This document shows positions 44,593-51,963 of a stretch of 64,000 nt of DNA, in pieces; the stretch's first letter is position 1, and each line of letters begins with the position of its first letter. Source of the stretch: Rhodocytophaga rosea (GTDB taxonomy: Bacteria; Bacteroidota; Bacteroidia; Cytophagales; 172606-1); assembly GCF_010119975.1 (NCBI RefSeq), contig NZ_CP048222.1:1447501-1511500 (forward strand), given 5' to 3'. The notes below the pieces were generated by a model. That model saw only the letters and a program-made list of their open reading frames with translations. It did no database searches and was not told where the DNA came from. The translations under genes and the position numbers were made by a program.

Positions 44593-45201
44593 TTACTTCT
44601 TCCCATTCACAAATTGAGCCGCTACTTCTGCCACCCTTTTTCCCTGAAAACGGGCTGCATTTAAGGCTGTTTCATCTGGTTTGAGGGTTCCGTTCTGGCT
44701 CACGAAAGTAGAACCATAAGGCGTACCCGACTGGAACTGAATAGGATCAGCATACCCCGGACCTACAATAATAGATCCCCAGTGATAAAATGTATTGTTC
44801 AAGGCCAATATAGTACTCTCGTGTCCACCATGGGTAGTAGCAGCGCTGGCAAAAGATGAAGCTATTTTGTTTACCAGCTTTCCTTGCCCCCATAAAGGAC
44901 CAGTAGAATCAATAAATTGTTTAAGCTGAGCAGCAGGCATTCCATAACGGGTAGGCGCACCCAGAATAATGGCATCTGCCCATTCCAGATCAGCAAGAGT
45001 GGCTTCCGGTATATCCTTCGTTTTCTGTAAATGCTCAGCCCATCCTTTGTTAGAATCAATGGCTTCTTTAGGAGCCAGTTCTTTTACTTTAAGCACACGA
45101 ACTTCTGAACCTGTACTTTTTGCGCCTTCTTCTACTGCACGGGCCAAAGTATAGGTAGTACCGGTAGCACTATAATAAATAATTGCAACTTTAACAGCCA
45201 T
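44593..45201 (-). CDS. wrbA: NAD(P)H:quinone oxidoreductase, WrbA type IV
   Basis: 202 residues, the standard length. Flavodoxin-like FMN site: IIYYSATGTTYTLARAVEEGA (phosphate loop, YSATGTTYTLA) and ILGAPTRYGMPAAQLKQFID, GKLVNKIASSFASAATTHGG, which is the signature of WrbA. It reduces quinones by two electrons, avoiding semiquinone radicals. It is divergent from the KefB-like antiporter gene and shares with it a region holding TGTATATACA, so it is probably part of the MarR-controlled group. Confidence 0.94.
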   Translation of the reverse strand: MAVKVAIIYYSATGTTYTLARAVEEGAKSTGSEVRVLKVKELAPKEAIDSNKGWAEHLQKTKDIPEATLADLEWADAIILGAPTRYGMPAAQLKQFIDSTGPLWGQGKLVNKIASSFASAATTHGGHESTILALNNTFYHWGSIIVGPGYADPIQFQSGTPYGSTFVSQNGTLKPDETALNAARFQGKRVAEVAAQFVNGKK

Positions 45202-45242
45202 TTCTTATTAATGTTTAAAGGTTAAAATTTCATCCAAATGCA

Positions 45243-45267
45243 TGTATATACAATTAAAGTATATACT
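45243..45267. promoter_or_regulatory. Candidate MarR operators between wrbA and the antiporter gene
   Basis: TGTATATACA (45243-45252), identical to the core of the palindrome upstream of marR, followed by a second palindrome AGTATATACT (45258-45267). They lie 42-66 bp upstream of the wrbA start and about 140 bp before the antiporter gene, so they could affect both. Confidence 0.7.
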
Positions 45268-45406
45268 AATAAACATATACAGTGTTTAGCTCTATACGGA
45301 TCGTGCGTGAATTTGATACTTTAGCTATTAATAATTATTAACTTTCGACCTATTCTTTTACGTATACTGCCTATATCGCCTACCTTATTTTACAATACAG
45401 ATACCT

Positions 45407-47485
45407 ATGCCATTATTAAATGTCACCTTTGAATTACCATTAAAAGAACCTGTTTTAGTATTCTCATTAGTATTATTTATTATTCTGCTGGCTCCCCAGC
45501 TAGCCAAGAAAATTCGCCTACCCGGCATTATCGGACTTATATTGGCAGGAGTATTAATCGGGCCAAATGGATTTCACCTGCTCAACCGCGATATTAGTAT
45601 TGTGTTGTTTGGCACAGTAGGTTTATTATATATCATGTTTATTGCCGGACTGGAGATAGACATGAATGACTTTAAAAAGAATCGCAACAAGAGTGTAATT
45701 TTCGGTGTATTATCATTTCTATGTTCGCAGATAGGTGGTTTTGTAGTTGCCTATTATATGCTGAAATTTAGCTTGCCAGCCTCTATATTATTTGGCAGTA
45801 TGCTCGGTTCGCATACCTTACTGGCCTACCCGATTGCCAGCAAATTAGGCATATCGAAAAGCCGTTCTACCACCATCGCTGTAGGAGGTACTATTGTAGC
45901 TGATTTGCTTTCACTTTTAGTATTAGCCATTATTGCCAATTCGGCCCGTGGACAATTGAACTCTGCCTTCTGGATCAGGCTGGTGATTTCTCTGGCCATT
46001 TATGTAATAGTCGTTGTATTTGGGCTTCCCAGGCTGGGCAGGTGGTTTTTCAGAAATGCTGAAAGTGAAGGAGTTTCTCAATATATTTTTGTACTTGCCT
46101 CGGTATTTACTACTGCTTTTCTGGCCGAAGTAGCCGGACTGGAACCAATTATTGGCGCATTCCTGGCCGGACTAGTATTGAACCGCCTCATTCCGCATAC
46201 TTCACCCCTAATGAACCGGATTGAATTTGTAGGTAATGCGCTGTTTATCCCTTTCTTCCTGATCTCGGTGGGTATGCTGGTAGACCTCAGGGTACTTTTA
46301 TTAGGAATAGATGCCTGGGTAGTTGCAGCTACCATGATTGTAGTTGCTATTTCCGGAAAATGGCTGGCCGCTTTTATTTCGCAGAAACTATTCGGTTATT
46401 CAGTAGAAGAAAGAAATGTAATTTTCGGCTTAACCAATGCCAGAGCCGCCGCCACACTTACGGCTGTTCTGATCGGATATGACCTGCAGATATTGAATGA
46501 AAACGTACTGAATGGCACTATCCTTATGATTCTGGTCACCTGTGTAGTAAGTTCGCTGGTGGTGGAAAACCAGGGCAGAAAACTTGCAATTACTGAAAGT
46601 CAGCAAAAACCGGATTTAAGTGCATCTCCCAACCGGATTCTGGTTCCTATCTCCAATCCGGCAACCATCGAGCAATTGATAGATTTTGCTATCCTTATCA
46701 AAGACCGCCATTCTGAAGAACCTATCTATCCTTTAGCAGTGGTAAAAGATGCGGATGATACCCAGGAAAAACTGGTAGCCAGTAAAAAAATGCTGGAAAA
46801 AGCCATTCTGCATGCCTCTGCCACTGAACATTCGGTTCAACTGGTTTCCAGAATAGATGTAAACATTGCCAGTGGGATTTTAAGAGCCATCCGGGAACTG
46901 ATGATTACGGAAGTGGTGATCGGGTGGAATGGGAAAGTAAGTACCCGGGAACGGATTTTTGGAAGCGTCCTCGACAATCTATTGCTCGAAAGCCAGCAAA
47001 TGATTATGGTGTGTAAAATACTGCATCCCCTCAATACAATGAACAGAGTGGTAGTAGTTGTTCCACCCAATGCCGAACTGGAAAAAGGTTTTTCCGGCTG
47101 GATACATAACCTAAAACTCATTGCCAGCCAGATTGGAGCAGATGTACATATAATGGCCGGAAATAGTACCAGTTCTGCCTTGAAAAATGTAATGAACCAG
47201 ACCAAACCTGCCGTAACAGTTACCTATGAATTGTTTGAAAACTGGGACCGTTTTGCTGAACTGGCTACCAAAATTACCACAAATGACCTGTTTATGGTGG
47301 TAAGTGCCCGGCATACTACCCTAGCATACCATAGTTTTCTGGATAAGATGCCAAAACTACTGGCCCGCCATTTTGACCCAATCAGCTTTGTGATTACCTA
47401 TCCACAGCAGCAAAATGCAGAGGCTAATACCTTATTAATAAATGGCTCTGGAGAAGGAAAAATGATTGAAGTAAATGAAACATAA
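45407..47485 (+). CDS. CPA2-family cation:proton antiporter (KefB-like) with C-terminal UspA-like domains
   Basis: 692 residues. The first 385 or so form a 12-13-span Na+/H+ exchanger domain (pfam00999 type): GIIGLILAGVLIGPNGFHLL, LFIAGLEIDMNDF, GSMLGSHTLLAYPIASKLG and FGLTNARAAATLTAVLIGYDLQI. In place of a TrkA-N domain, the C-terminus (about 405-690) has two UspA-like parts (NRILVPISNP...; RVVVVVPPNAELEKGF...). In proteobacteria KefB/KefC efflux K+ in response to electrophile adducts and use flavodoxin-like partners; the divergent wrbA is a suggestive parallel. Substrate ion unproven. Confidence 0.88.
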   Translation: MPLLNVTFELPLKEPVLVFSLVLFIILLAPQLAKKIRLPGIIGLILAGVLIGPNGFHLLNRDISIVLFGTVGLLYIMFIAGLEIDMNDFKKNRNKSVIFGVLSFLCSQIGGFVVAYYMLKFSLPASILFGSMLGSHTLLAYPIASKLGISKSRSTTIAVGGTIVADLLSLLVLAIIANSARGQLNSAFWIRLVISLAIYVIVVVFGLPRLGRWFFRNAESEGVSQYIFVLASVFTTAFLAEVAGLEPIIGAFLAGLVLNRLIPHTSPLMNRIEFVGNALFIPFFLISVGMLVDLRVLLLGIDAWVVAATMIVVAISGKWLAAFISQKLFGYSVEERNVIFGLTNARAAATLTAVLIGYDLQILNENVLNGTILMILVTCVVSSLVVENQGRKLAITESQQKPDLSASPNRILVPISNPATIEQLIDFAILIKDRHSEEPIYPLAVVKDADDTQEKLVASKKMLEKAILHASATEHSVQLVSRIDVNIASGILRAIRELMITEVVIGWNGKVSTRERIFGSVLDNLLLESQQMIMVCKILHPLNTMNRVVVVVPPNAELEKGFSGWIHNLKLIASQIGADVHIMAGNSTSSALKNVMNQTKPAVTVTYELFENWDRFAELATKITTNDLFMVVSARHTTLAYHSFLDKMPKLLARHFDPISFVITYPQQQNAEANTLLINGSGEGKMIEVNET

Positions 47486-47553
47486 AAACAGCCGAAGTAC
47501 AGATAGGTTTTCTATATTTCAGCTTCGCTTTCCGTTATTCTCTAACACCAAAT

Positions 47554-47870
47554 CTATTGTTTGGTAAGTTTTACCATATCATTATCACCAGCCGTATTTT
47601 CCCAGGTGATGCTCATAGTGCCATCTGTATTCAGGTACCATTTACCGTAAATCATTCCCAAACTTATCCTGGAAAGCTTTATCCCGAAATGGTGCCCTCA
47701 CACAGATGAATAGTTACCTCAGGTTTTGAACCACCGTAACCACACCTGTTGTATTGCCAATGACCGCCATTAATTCCATCTGATTTATATGCAGAACCAT
47801 GCCTTTTGCTGAATAGTGGAATTAATTCTGCGGATGGCAGGGCCTGATTATTAAAGATTGAAGGGCAGAG
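47554..47870 (-). pseudogene. Degraded gene remnant, frameshifted, family unknown
   Basis: One minus-strand frame gives LPSAELIPLFSKRHGSAY, KSDGINGGHWQYNRCGYGGS and KPEVTIHLCEGTISG-stop; shifting one base continues as KLSRISLGMIYGKWYLNTDG, TMSITWENTAGDNDMVKLTK and Q-stop (stop codon complement of 47554-47556). Both parts look like real protein (Trp, Tyr, Gly, no low-complexity), which is unlikely for random AT-rich sequence. No start codon was found upstream. Family not recognised. The first bound is approximate. Confidence 0.4.
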
Positions 47871-47967
47871 TTTAAGAAAAATAGATGAAAATAAATGCGT
47901 TAAATCTGTATGGATTAAGTTCTACTCTTCATCCTTTACTCTCTGATCTCTAAAAAAATGTATAGAC

Positions 47968-48003
47968 AATATTTGTATATACAAATATTTTGCTTTATCT
48001 TTG
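47968..48003 (+). promoter_or_regulatory. marR promoter overlapped by a perfect 22-bp palindromic operator
   Basis: Bases 47968-47989 form a perfect palindrome centred on TGTATATACA (47974-47983). The promoter is TTTG (47972-47975), 20-bp gap, TATCTTTG (47996-48003), an exact match to TAnnTTTG. The operator covers the -33 element, the classic layout for autorepression by a MarR dimer. Confidence 0.82.
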
Positions 48004-48007
48004 TGAT

Positions 48008-48454
48008 ATGAAAATCGAGGAAGAAATAAAACAGGACAAATTTACCAGCGAGTTTGAAAAAACGTCGGTGAATATTCTGTTTACCAGCAGTTGGTTACAT
48101 TCATTATTAAGCAGCGCTTTAAAACCCTATGGCATTTCTGTTCAGCAATATAACGTACTCCGCATATTAAAAGGCCAGTGTTCAAAACCTGCCATGCTTG
48201 GTTTGATTCAGGAACGGATGATGGATAAAATGTCGAATGCAACCAGGCTGGTAGATAAACTGATAGAAAAAGGCCTGGTAGATCGCAAACAATGCCCGAT
48301 GAATCGCAGACAGGTAGATATTGTCATTACAAAAGAAGGATTGGCTTTAATAGAGAAAATTCAACCTGCACTTAATAAAATTGATCATAGCTTTGGAATT
48401 AACGATGAAGAAGCCAGAATCCTGAATCAGCTATTAGATAAATTCAGGTCGTAA
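48008..48454 (+). CDS. MarR-family transcriptional regulator
   Basis: 148 residues from the ATG at 48008; a TTG 18 bp earlier (47990) lies inside the promoter and is unlikely. Winged helix with YNVLRILKGQ, RMMDKMSNATRLVDKLIEKG, split as RMMDKMSNAT and LVDKLIEKGLVDR, and QCPMNRRQVDIVITKEGLAL (wing). One Cys in CSKP and one in the QCPMNRR wing may be oxidation- or electrophile-sensitive, as in several MarR sensors; that is inference. It is followed by yceI and Old Yellow Enzyme genes with matching operators. The -7 box ends 4 bp before the ATG, so the mRNA is probably leaderless. Confidence 0.9.
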   Translation: MKIEEEIKQDKFTSEFEKTSVNILFTSSWLHSLLSSALKPYGISVQQYNVLRILKGQCSKPAMLGLIQERMMDKMSNATRLVDKLIEKGLVDRKQCPMNRRQVDIVITKEGLALIEKIQPALNKIDHSFGINDEEARILNQLLDKFRS

Positions 48455-48473
48455 TTTTTTTTGCCCAAATATA

Positions 48474-48483
48474 TGTATATACA
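48474..48483. promoter_or_regulatory. Candidate MarR operator upstream of yceI
   Basis: TGTATATACA with a partly conserved outer arm (AAATATATGTATATACAAATAA), here given as core TGTATATACA flanked by ATA and AATA; it is 82 bp before the yceI ATG. Confidence 0.7.
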
Positions 48484-48564
48484 AATAATGTAATTACATT
48501 TAAATTTATTAAAACTTAAGTTCTAAATCAATAACCCTTCAATTCACATTAAATAAAAATTCGT

Positions 48565-49167
48565 ATGAAAAAAACAGTCCTGTTTGTAGCCCTGGTTATA
48601 GTAGCTGGCGCCAATGTACTTGCTCAAAACTCAACCTGGAAACTAGATGCCGCCCACTCCAAAGTGGGATTTAGCGTAAGCCACCTGGTAATTTCTGAAG
48701 TAGAAGGCAAATTCAATAAATTCGATGCCAAAGTAACCAGTACCAAACCAGATTTCGCAGACAGTCAAATTGAATTCACTGCTGACATCAACAGCATTGA
48801 TACTGATAACGAAGACCGGGACAAGCACCTGAAATCACCTGATTTTTTTGATGTTGCCAAGCATGACAAGCTTAAATTTGTAAGTAAATCTTTCAAAAAA
48901 GTAAGCGAAAATACTTATAAAGTAACTGGTGATTTAACAATTAAAGGTGTAACCAAACCTGTAACCCTGGATGCAGTATATGGTGGTACCGTAAAAGATC
49001 CGTATGGCAATACAAAAGCAGGTTTTAAACTGACCGGTAAAATTAACCGCAAAGATTTTGGCCTTACCTGGAGCGCATTAACTGAGGCCGGTGGTGCGGT
49101 TGTAGGCGACGAAGTAAACCTGGTGGCCAAAGTTGAATTACAAAAAGAGCAATTAGCCAGTAAATAA
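48565..49167 (+). CDS. YceI-family lipid-binding exported protein
   Basis: 200 residues with a signal peptide (LFVALVIVAGANVLAQ). The YceI barrel is complete: WKLDAAHSKVGFSVSHLVIS, VEGKFNKFDAKV, EFTADINSIDTDNEDRDKHL and KSPDFFDVAKHDKLKFVSK, GKINRKDFGLTW. Family members bind polyisoprenoids or quinones in a lipocalin-like pocket. It lies between marR and Old Yellow Enzyme on the same strand, each with a TGTATATACA site, which fits a quinone/electrophile stress role. Periplasmic. Confidence 0.93.
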   Translation: MKKTVLFVALVIVAGANVLAQNSTWKLDAAHSKVGFSVSHLVISEVEGKFNKFDAKVTSTKPDFADSQIEFTADINSIDTDNEDRDKHLKSPDFFDVAKHDKLKFVSKSFKKVSENTYKVTGDLTIKGVTKPVTLDAVYGGTVKDPYGNTKAGFKLTGKINRKDFGLTWSALTEAGGAVVGDEVNLVAKVELQKEQLASK

Positions 49168-49183
49168 ACCTGATCATAAGTCC

Positions 49184-49226
49184 TTCTCCTATGCAAATAA
49201 GCTTTCATGTTTGCTTGCAAGGAGAA
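49184..49226 (+). terminator. Hairpin after yceI
   Basis: TTCTCCT (49184-49190) pairs with AGGAGAA (49220-49226); inner bases TGCAAA and TTTGC add a weaker stem. Confidence 0.45.
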
Positions 49227-49261
49227 AACCACAAATTAAGATATTTTTTTAATCAAATACA

Positions 49262-49271
49262 TGTATATACA
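49262..49271. promoter_or_regulatory. Candidate MarR operator upstream of the Old Yellow Enzyme gene
   Basis: TGTATATACA, flanked by ACA/TT, 53 bp upstream of the ATG; TACATTTA and TATACAC around it are poor -7 candidates. Confidence 0.7.
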
Positions 49272-49323
49272 TTTATTGTTTATACACTAAAATTATAAAT
49301 ATAAACTATAACTATATATAATT

Positions 49324-50430
49324 ATGACAACTCCAGCATTATTAACGCCCTATACACTTGGATCATACCAGCTAAAAAACCGACTGGTAATGGCCCCTAT
49401 GACCAGAAGCAGAGCCGGCAAAGGAAATGTTCCTACCGATTTAACTGTAGAATACTACACACAACGGGCTTCTGCCGGGCTCATTATTACTGAAGGTTCG
49501 CAAGTTTCGCCACAAGGGGTAGGATATGCTAATACGCCAGGTATTTATTCAGCAGAACAAGTAGAGGGCTGGAAACAAGTTACAACAGCTATTCATAATA
49601 AAGGTGGACGTGTATTTTTACAACTCTGGCATGTAGGCCGGGTATCTCACTCTTTGTATCATAATGGCGAGTTACCGGTAGCCCCTTCTGCCATTGCCAT
49701 TCCCGGACAGGTTTATACAGCAGAAGGGCTAAAAGAGTATGAAACACCCAGAGCCTTAGAAACAACTGAGGTTAAAGATCTGGTAGAGCAATTCCGCCAG
49801 GGAGCCATTAATGCCAAAGCTGCCGGATTTGACGGCGTTGAAATTCATGGGGCAAACGGATATATTATTGAACAATTTATTGCCGACGGTTCTAATCAGC
49901 GCACAGATGAGTATGGAGGATCAATTGAGAACAGGGCTCGTCTGGCATTGGAAATTGTAGAAGCTGTAGTAGGGGTTTGGGGCGAAGGCAAAGTAGGCAT
50001 CCGGTTTTCTCCCAGCAATTATTACAATGGTATCTCTAATTCAGATCCAGGCAGCATATATGATTACTTACTCAATGAACTGAACCGTTTTCCATTGGCC
50101 TATGTGCATTTAATGGAACCTTTAGCTTCCTTAGAGAAATTCCCGCACTACATTAAAGAAGTAGCTGCCCGTTACCGGAAAATCTACAAAGGCACCATTA
50201 TCAGCAATGGCGGATATACCTTTGAAAAAGGAGAACAAACAATTTCTGAAGGCACTGTTGATTTAGTTGCCTACGGCAGCCTGTTCCTGGCTAATCCGGA
50301 TTTACCGAAACGTTTTGAATTACAAGCGGCTTTGAATACCCCTGACCGGGCTACTTTCTATGGCGGTACTGAAAAAGGATATACGGATTATCCGTTCCTG
50401 GAAGAAGAGGAAGTAGAAATAAGCCGTTAA
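49324..50430 (+). CDS. Old Yellow Enzyme family alkene reductase (NemA-like)
   Basis: 368 residues. FMN barrel motifs in order: LKNRLVMAPMTRSRAGKGN, split as LKNRLVMAPMTRSRA, then FLQLWHVGRVSH (substrate His region), FDGVEIHGANGYIIEQF (His-Asn pair), SNQRTDEYGGSIENRARL, and the C-terminal FMN-phosphate segment ISNGGYTFEKGE. It reduces activated alkenes, N-ethylmaleimide-like electrophiles and quinones with NAD(P)H. Cytoplasmic. The upstream TGTATATACA suggests MarR control; the neighbours support an electrophile defence role. Confidence 0.94.
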   Translation: MTTPALLTPYTLGSYQLKNRLVMAPMTRSRAGKGNVPTDLTVEYYTQRASAGLIITEGSQVSPQGVGYANTPGIYSAEQVEGWKQVTTAIHNKGGRVFLQLWHVGRVSHSLYHNGELPVAPSAIAIPGQVYTAEGLKEYETPRALETTEVKDLVEQFRQGAINAKAAGFDGVEIHGANGYIIEQFIADGSNQRTDEYGGSIENRARLALEIVEAVVGVWGEGKVGIRFSPSNYYNGISNSDPGSIYDYLLNELNRFPLAYVHLMEPLASLEKFPHYIKEVAARYRKIYKGTIISNGGYTFEKGEQTISEGTVDLVAYGSLFLANPDLPKRFELQAALNTPDRATFYGGTEKGYTDYPFLEEEEVEISR

Positions 50431-50477
50431 TATATTTGTTTAACATTTGTGATTACTTATACCAAATAGGGCGAAGG

Positions 50478-51074
50478 CTATTCCATAGAGGTTGTAATCT
50501 TGCTGATGGCTTCTAAAATGTAAGGGTATCCGGTTAGAGAGGCGATCTGTCTTTGCCCATAACTTTTAGCCGTATTAGTGATCCAGGCTTCCAGTTCTTG
50601 TTCATGGCTGAAGTTGTGAAAAGCTACTTTGTTTTTCATATCCCCCCACAGCCTTTCGACCGGATTGAGTTCAGGGTTGGAAGAAGGTAAATACACCAGG
50701 CGGATATTTTGGGGCACTTGCAAGGCTTTTGCCCGGTGATAGCCTGCTTTGTCTACAAAGATAAACTTGAACACTTGCGGTTGATGGCGGCTAAACTCCT
50801 CAAGCATATACTCAAAGTAAAGCGTGTTAACCTGTGGGGCAGTAATAAAGAAGTGATCTCCTGTCAGCGGTTCTACCAATCCATAGCAGTAGCGGTAGAT
50901 GAAGCGGTGCTGATAGGCTCCTACCGGTTTTATGCCGGCAAGGGTGATGGCTCTTCTCAAAACAGTCATCAAACCAAAGCGGCTCTCATCCTGATAGTAC
51001 ACCTTCCAATGGCTGACTACCCCTTTGGCAGCCAAAGGAGCATAGTAGCGCTGTAAGAGGAAAGTGAGCACCAA
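50478..51074 (-). CDS. IS630 transposase, ORF B (DDE domain)
   Basis: 198 residues holding the DDE catalytic core: YYQDESRFGL (first Asp), FIFVDKAGYHRAK (second, where LDNAxxH is more usual), and LVYLPSSNPELNPVERLWGD (Glu). It is in the -1 frame relative to ORF A; the nominal start is a TTG and independent initiation is unlikely. The core is intact, so the element may still be active. Confidence 0.85.
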   Translation of the reverse strand: MVLTFLLQRYYAPLAAKGVVSHWKVYYQDESRFGLMTVLRRAITLAGIKPVGAYQHRFIYRYCYGLVEPLTGDHFFITAPQVNTLYFEYMLEEFSRHQPQVFKFIFVDKAGYHRAKALQVPQNIRLVYLPSSNPELNPVERLWGDMKNKVAFHNFSHEQELEAWITNTAKSYGQRQIASLTGYPYILEAISKITTSME

Positions 51075-51076
51075 GT

Positions 51077-51571
51077 TTAGTTTTTTTTATACTTCTGCTC
51101 ATAGGCTAGATCCTTTTTCAGGTTGCTCTTTCTAACCACTTTCAGCTTTGCCCCCAGCTGTCGGTGGACAAACCAATGTACATGCTCATAGCTCAGATCA
51201 ATGCCATGCGCCGTGTGCAACCACTCATGGATTTGCTTATAAGAAGTAAAATAGTTGTTTGGATCAGCAAGCTTTGCCTTCAACTGCTCAAGTACTTTAC
51301 CTGCAATCTGTGATGCCCTTTTGTGGCCGCCCGGATCTATCTGAAGACAGGCTTGCAGCCCTTTCTGTTTGTAAAGCCGGAACCACTGGCCCACTGCATG
51401 ACGCTCATAGCCTACGGCAGCAGCTATTTGTCCATACGCTTTAGCCTGCCCACTCTTGTAGAGGTAAAAAGCCCGCAGTCTGGCTCCGGCTAGCGGATGG
51501 GCTATTTTTTTGCTCATCTTCAGCAACTGCTCGGCACTCTCGATGAGCTCAGTTTTGGTTACTCTTCCCAT
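51077..51571 (-). CDS. IS630 transposase, ORF A (HTH domain)
   Basis: 164 residues with a helix-turn-helix domain (about 25-75: ARLRAFYLYKSGQ, YGQIAAAVGYERHAVGQWFR) and a second winged-helix segment (about 105-150, SYKQIHEWLHTAHGIDLSY), as in IS630 N-termini. It ends at ...YEQKYKKN-stop at a run of eight A. A -1 shift on that run gives YKKKLNLVLTFLL and continues into ORF B, so full transposase is probably made by programmed frameshifting or transcript slippage. Confidence 0.85.
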   Translation of the reverse strand: MGRVTKTELIESAEQLLKMSKKIAHPLAGARLRAFYLYKSGQAKAYGQIAAAVGYERHAVGQWFRLYKQKGLQACLQIDPGGHKRASQIAGKVLEQLKAKLADPNNYFTSYKQIHEWLHTAHGIDLSYEHVHWFVHRQLGAKLKVVRKSNLKKDLAYEQKYKKN

Positions 51572-51618
51572 ACTTGATCAACATATAACATCTATGGAAG
51601 GTTCTTTATACTATTCGG

Positions 51619-51963
51619 TATTAGAAGTAGAAAAGCCAGTTGAAGTTCAACCGGCTTTTCTGTTTAGAGCATGTTTTAATAGTATATTTTAAGAAGAAAG
51701 TTTATCAAAGAAGAATACCAGATAATACAAAGATTCTATGCATGATGGTCCGAAAAAACAGCGGGCAATGCGTTGGGTGCGCGTGGGGAAGCATTGACAA
51801 CTATATTGGTTCTCTTCGGCTCTCGCCTCGAGAATTCTTGACTTTTCTTTGCTTACTTTCTTTGTGTCAAGACAAAGAAAGTAAGGACGGCGTAAGAAGA
51901 AATAAGAAGTATGTATTCCAAGATAAATTCACTATCAGATTGTAAGAACGAAATAATCAGATC
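51619..51963. other. 345-bp region with a perfect 14-bp-stem hairpin
   Basis: After the IS630 TA duplication there is no gene to 51963. The hairpin CTTACTTTCTTTGT (51852-51865) / ACAAAGAAAGTAAG (51872-51885) with loop GTCAAG is followed by GGACGG rather than a T run. It could end transcription of the ABC permease (minus strand), whose stop is 79 bp away, or be a dispersed palindromic repeat of the sort seen in Cytophagales. Confidence 0.55.

Larger units (their letters stand above)
50462..51618 (-). mobile_element. IS630-family insertion sequence, 1,157 bp, with TA target duplication
   Basis: The ends are imperfect inverted repeats of about 31 bp: CCAAATAG-N11-TTCCATAGAGGTT on the left matches CCGAATAG-N11-TTCCATAGATGTT read inward from the right. 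TA flanks each end (50460-50461 and 51619-51620), the IS630/Tc1-mariner target. Two ORFs on the minus strand encode one transposase through a frameshift. The element lies between the Old Yellow Enzyme gene and the ABC permease without breaking either. Confidence 0.88.
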
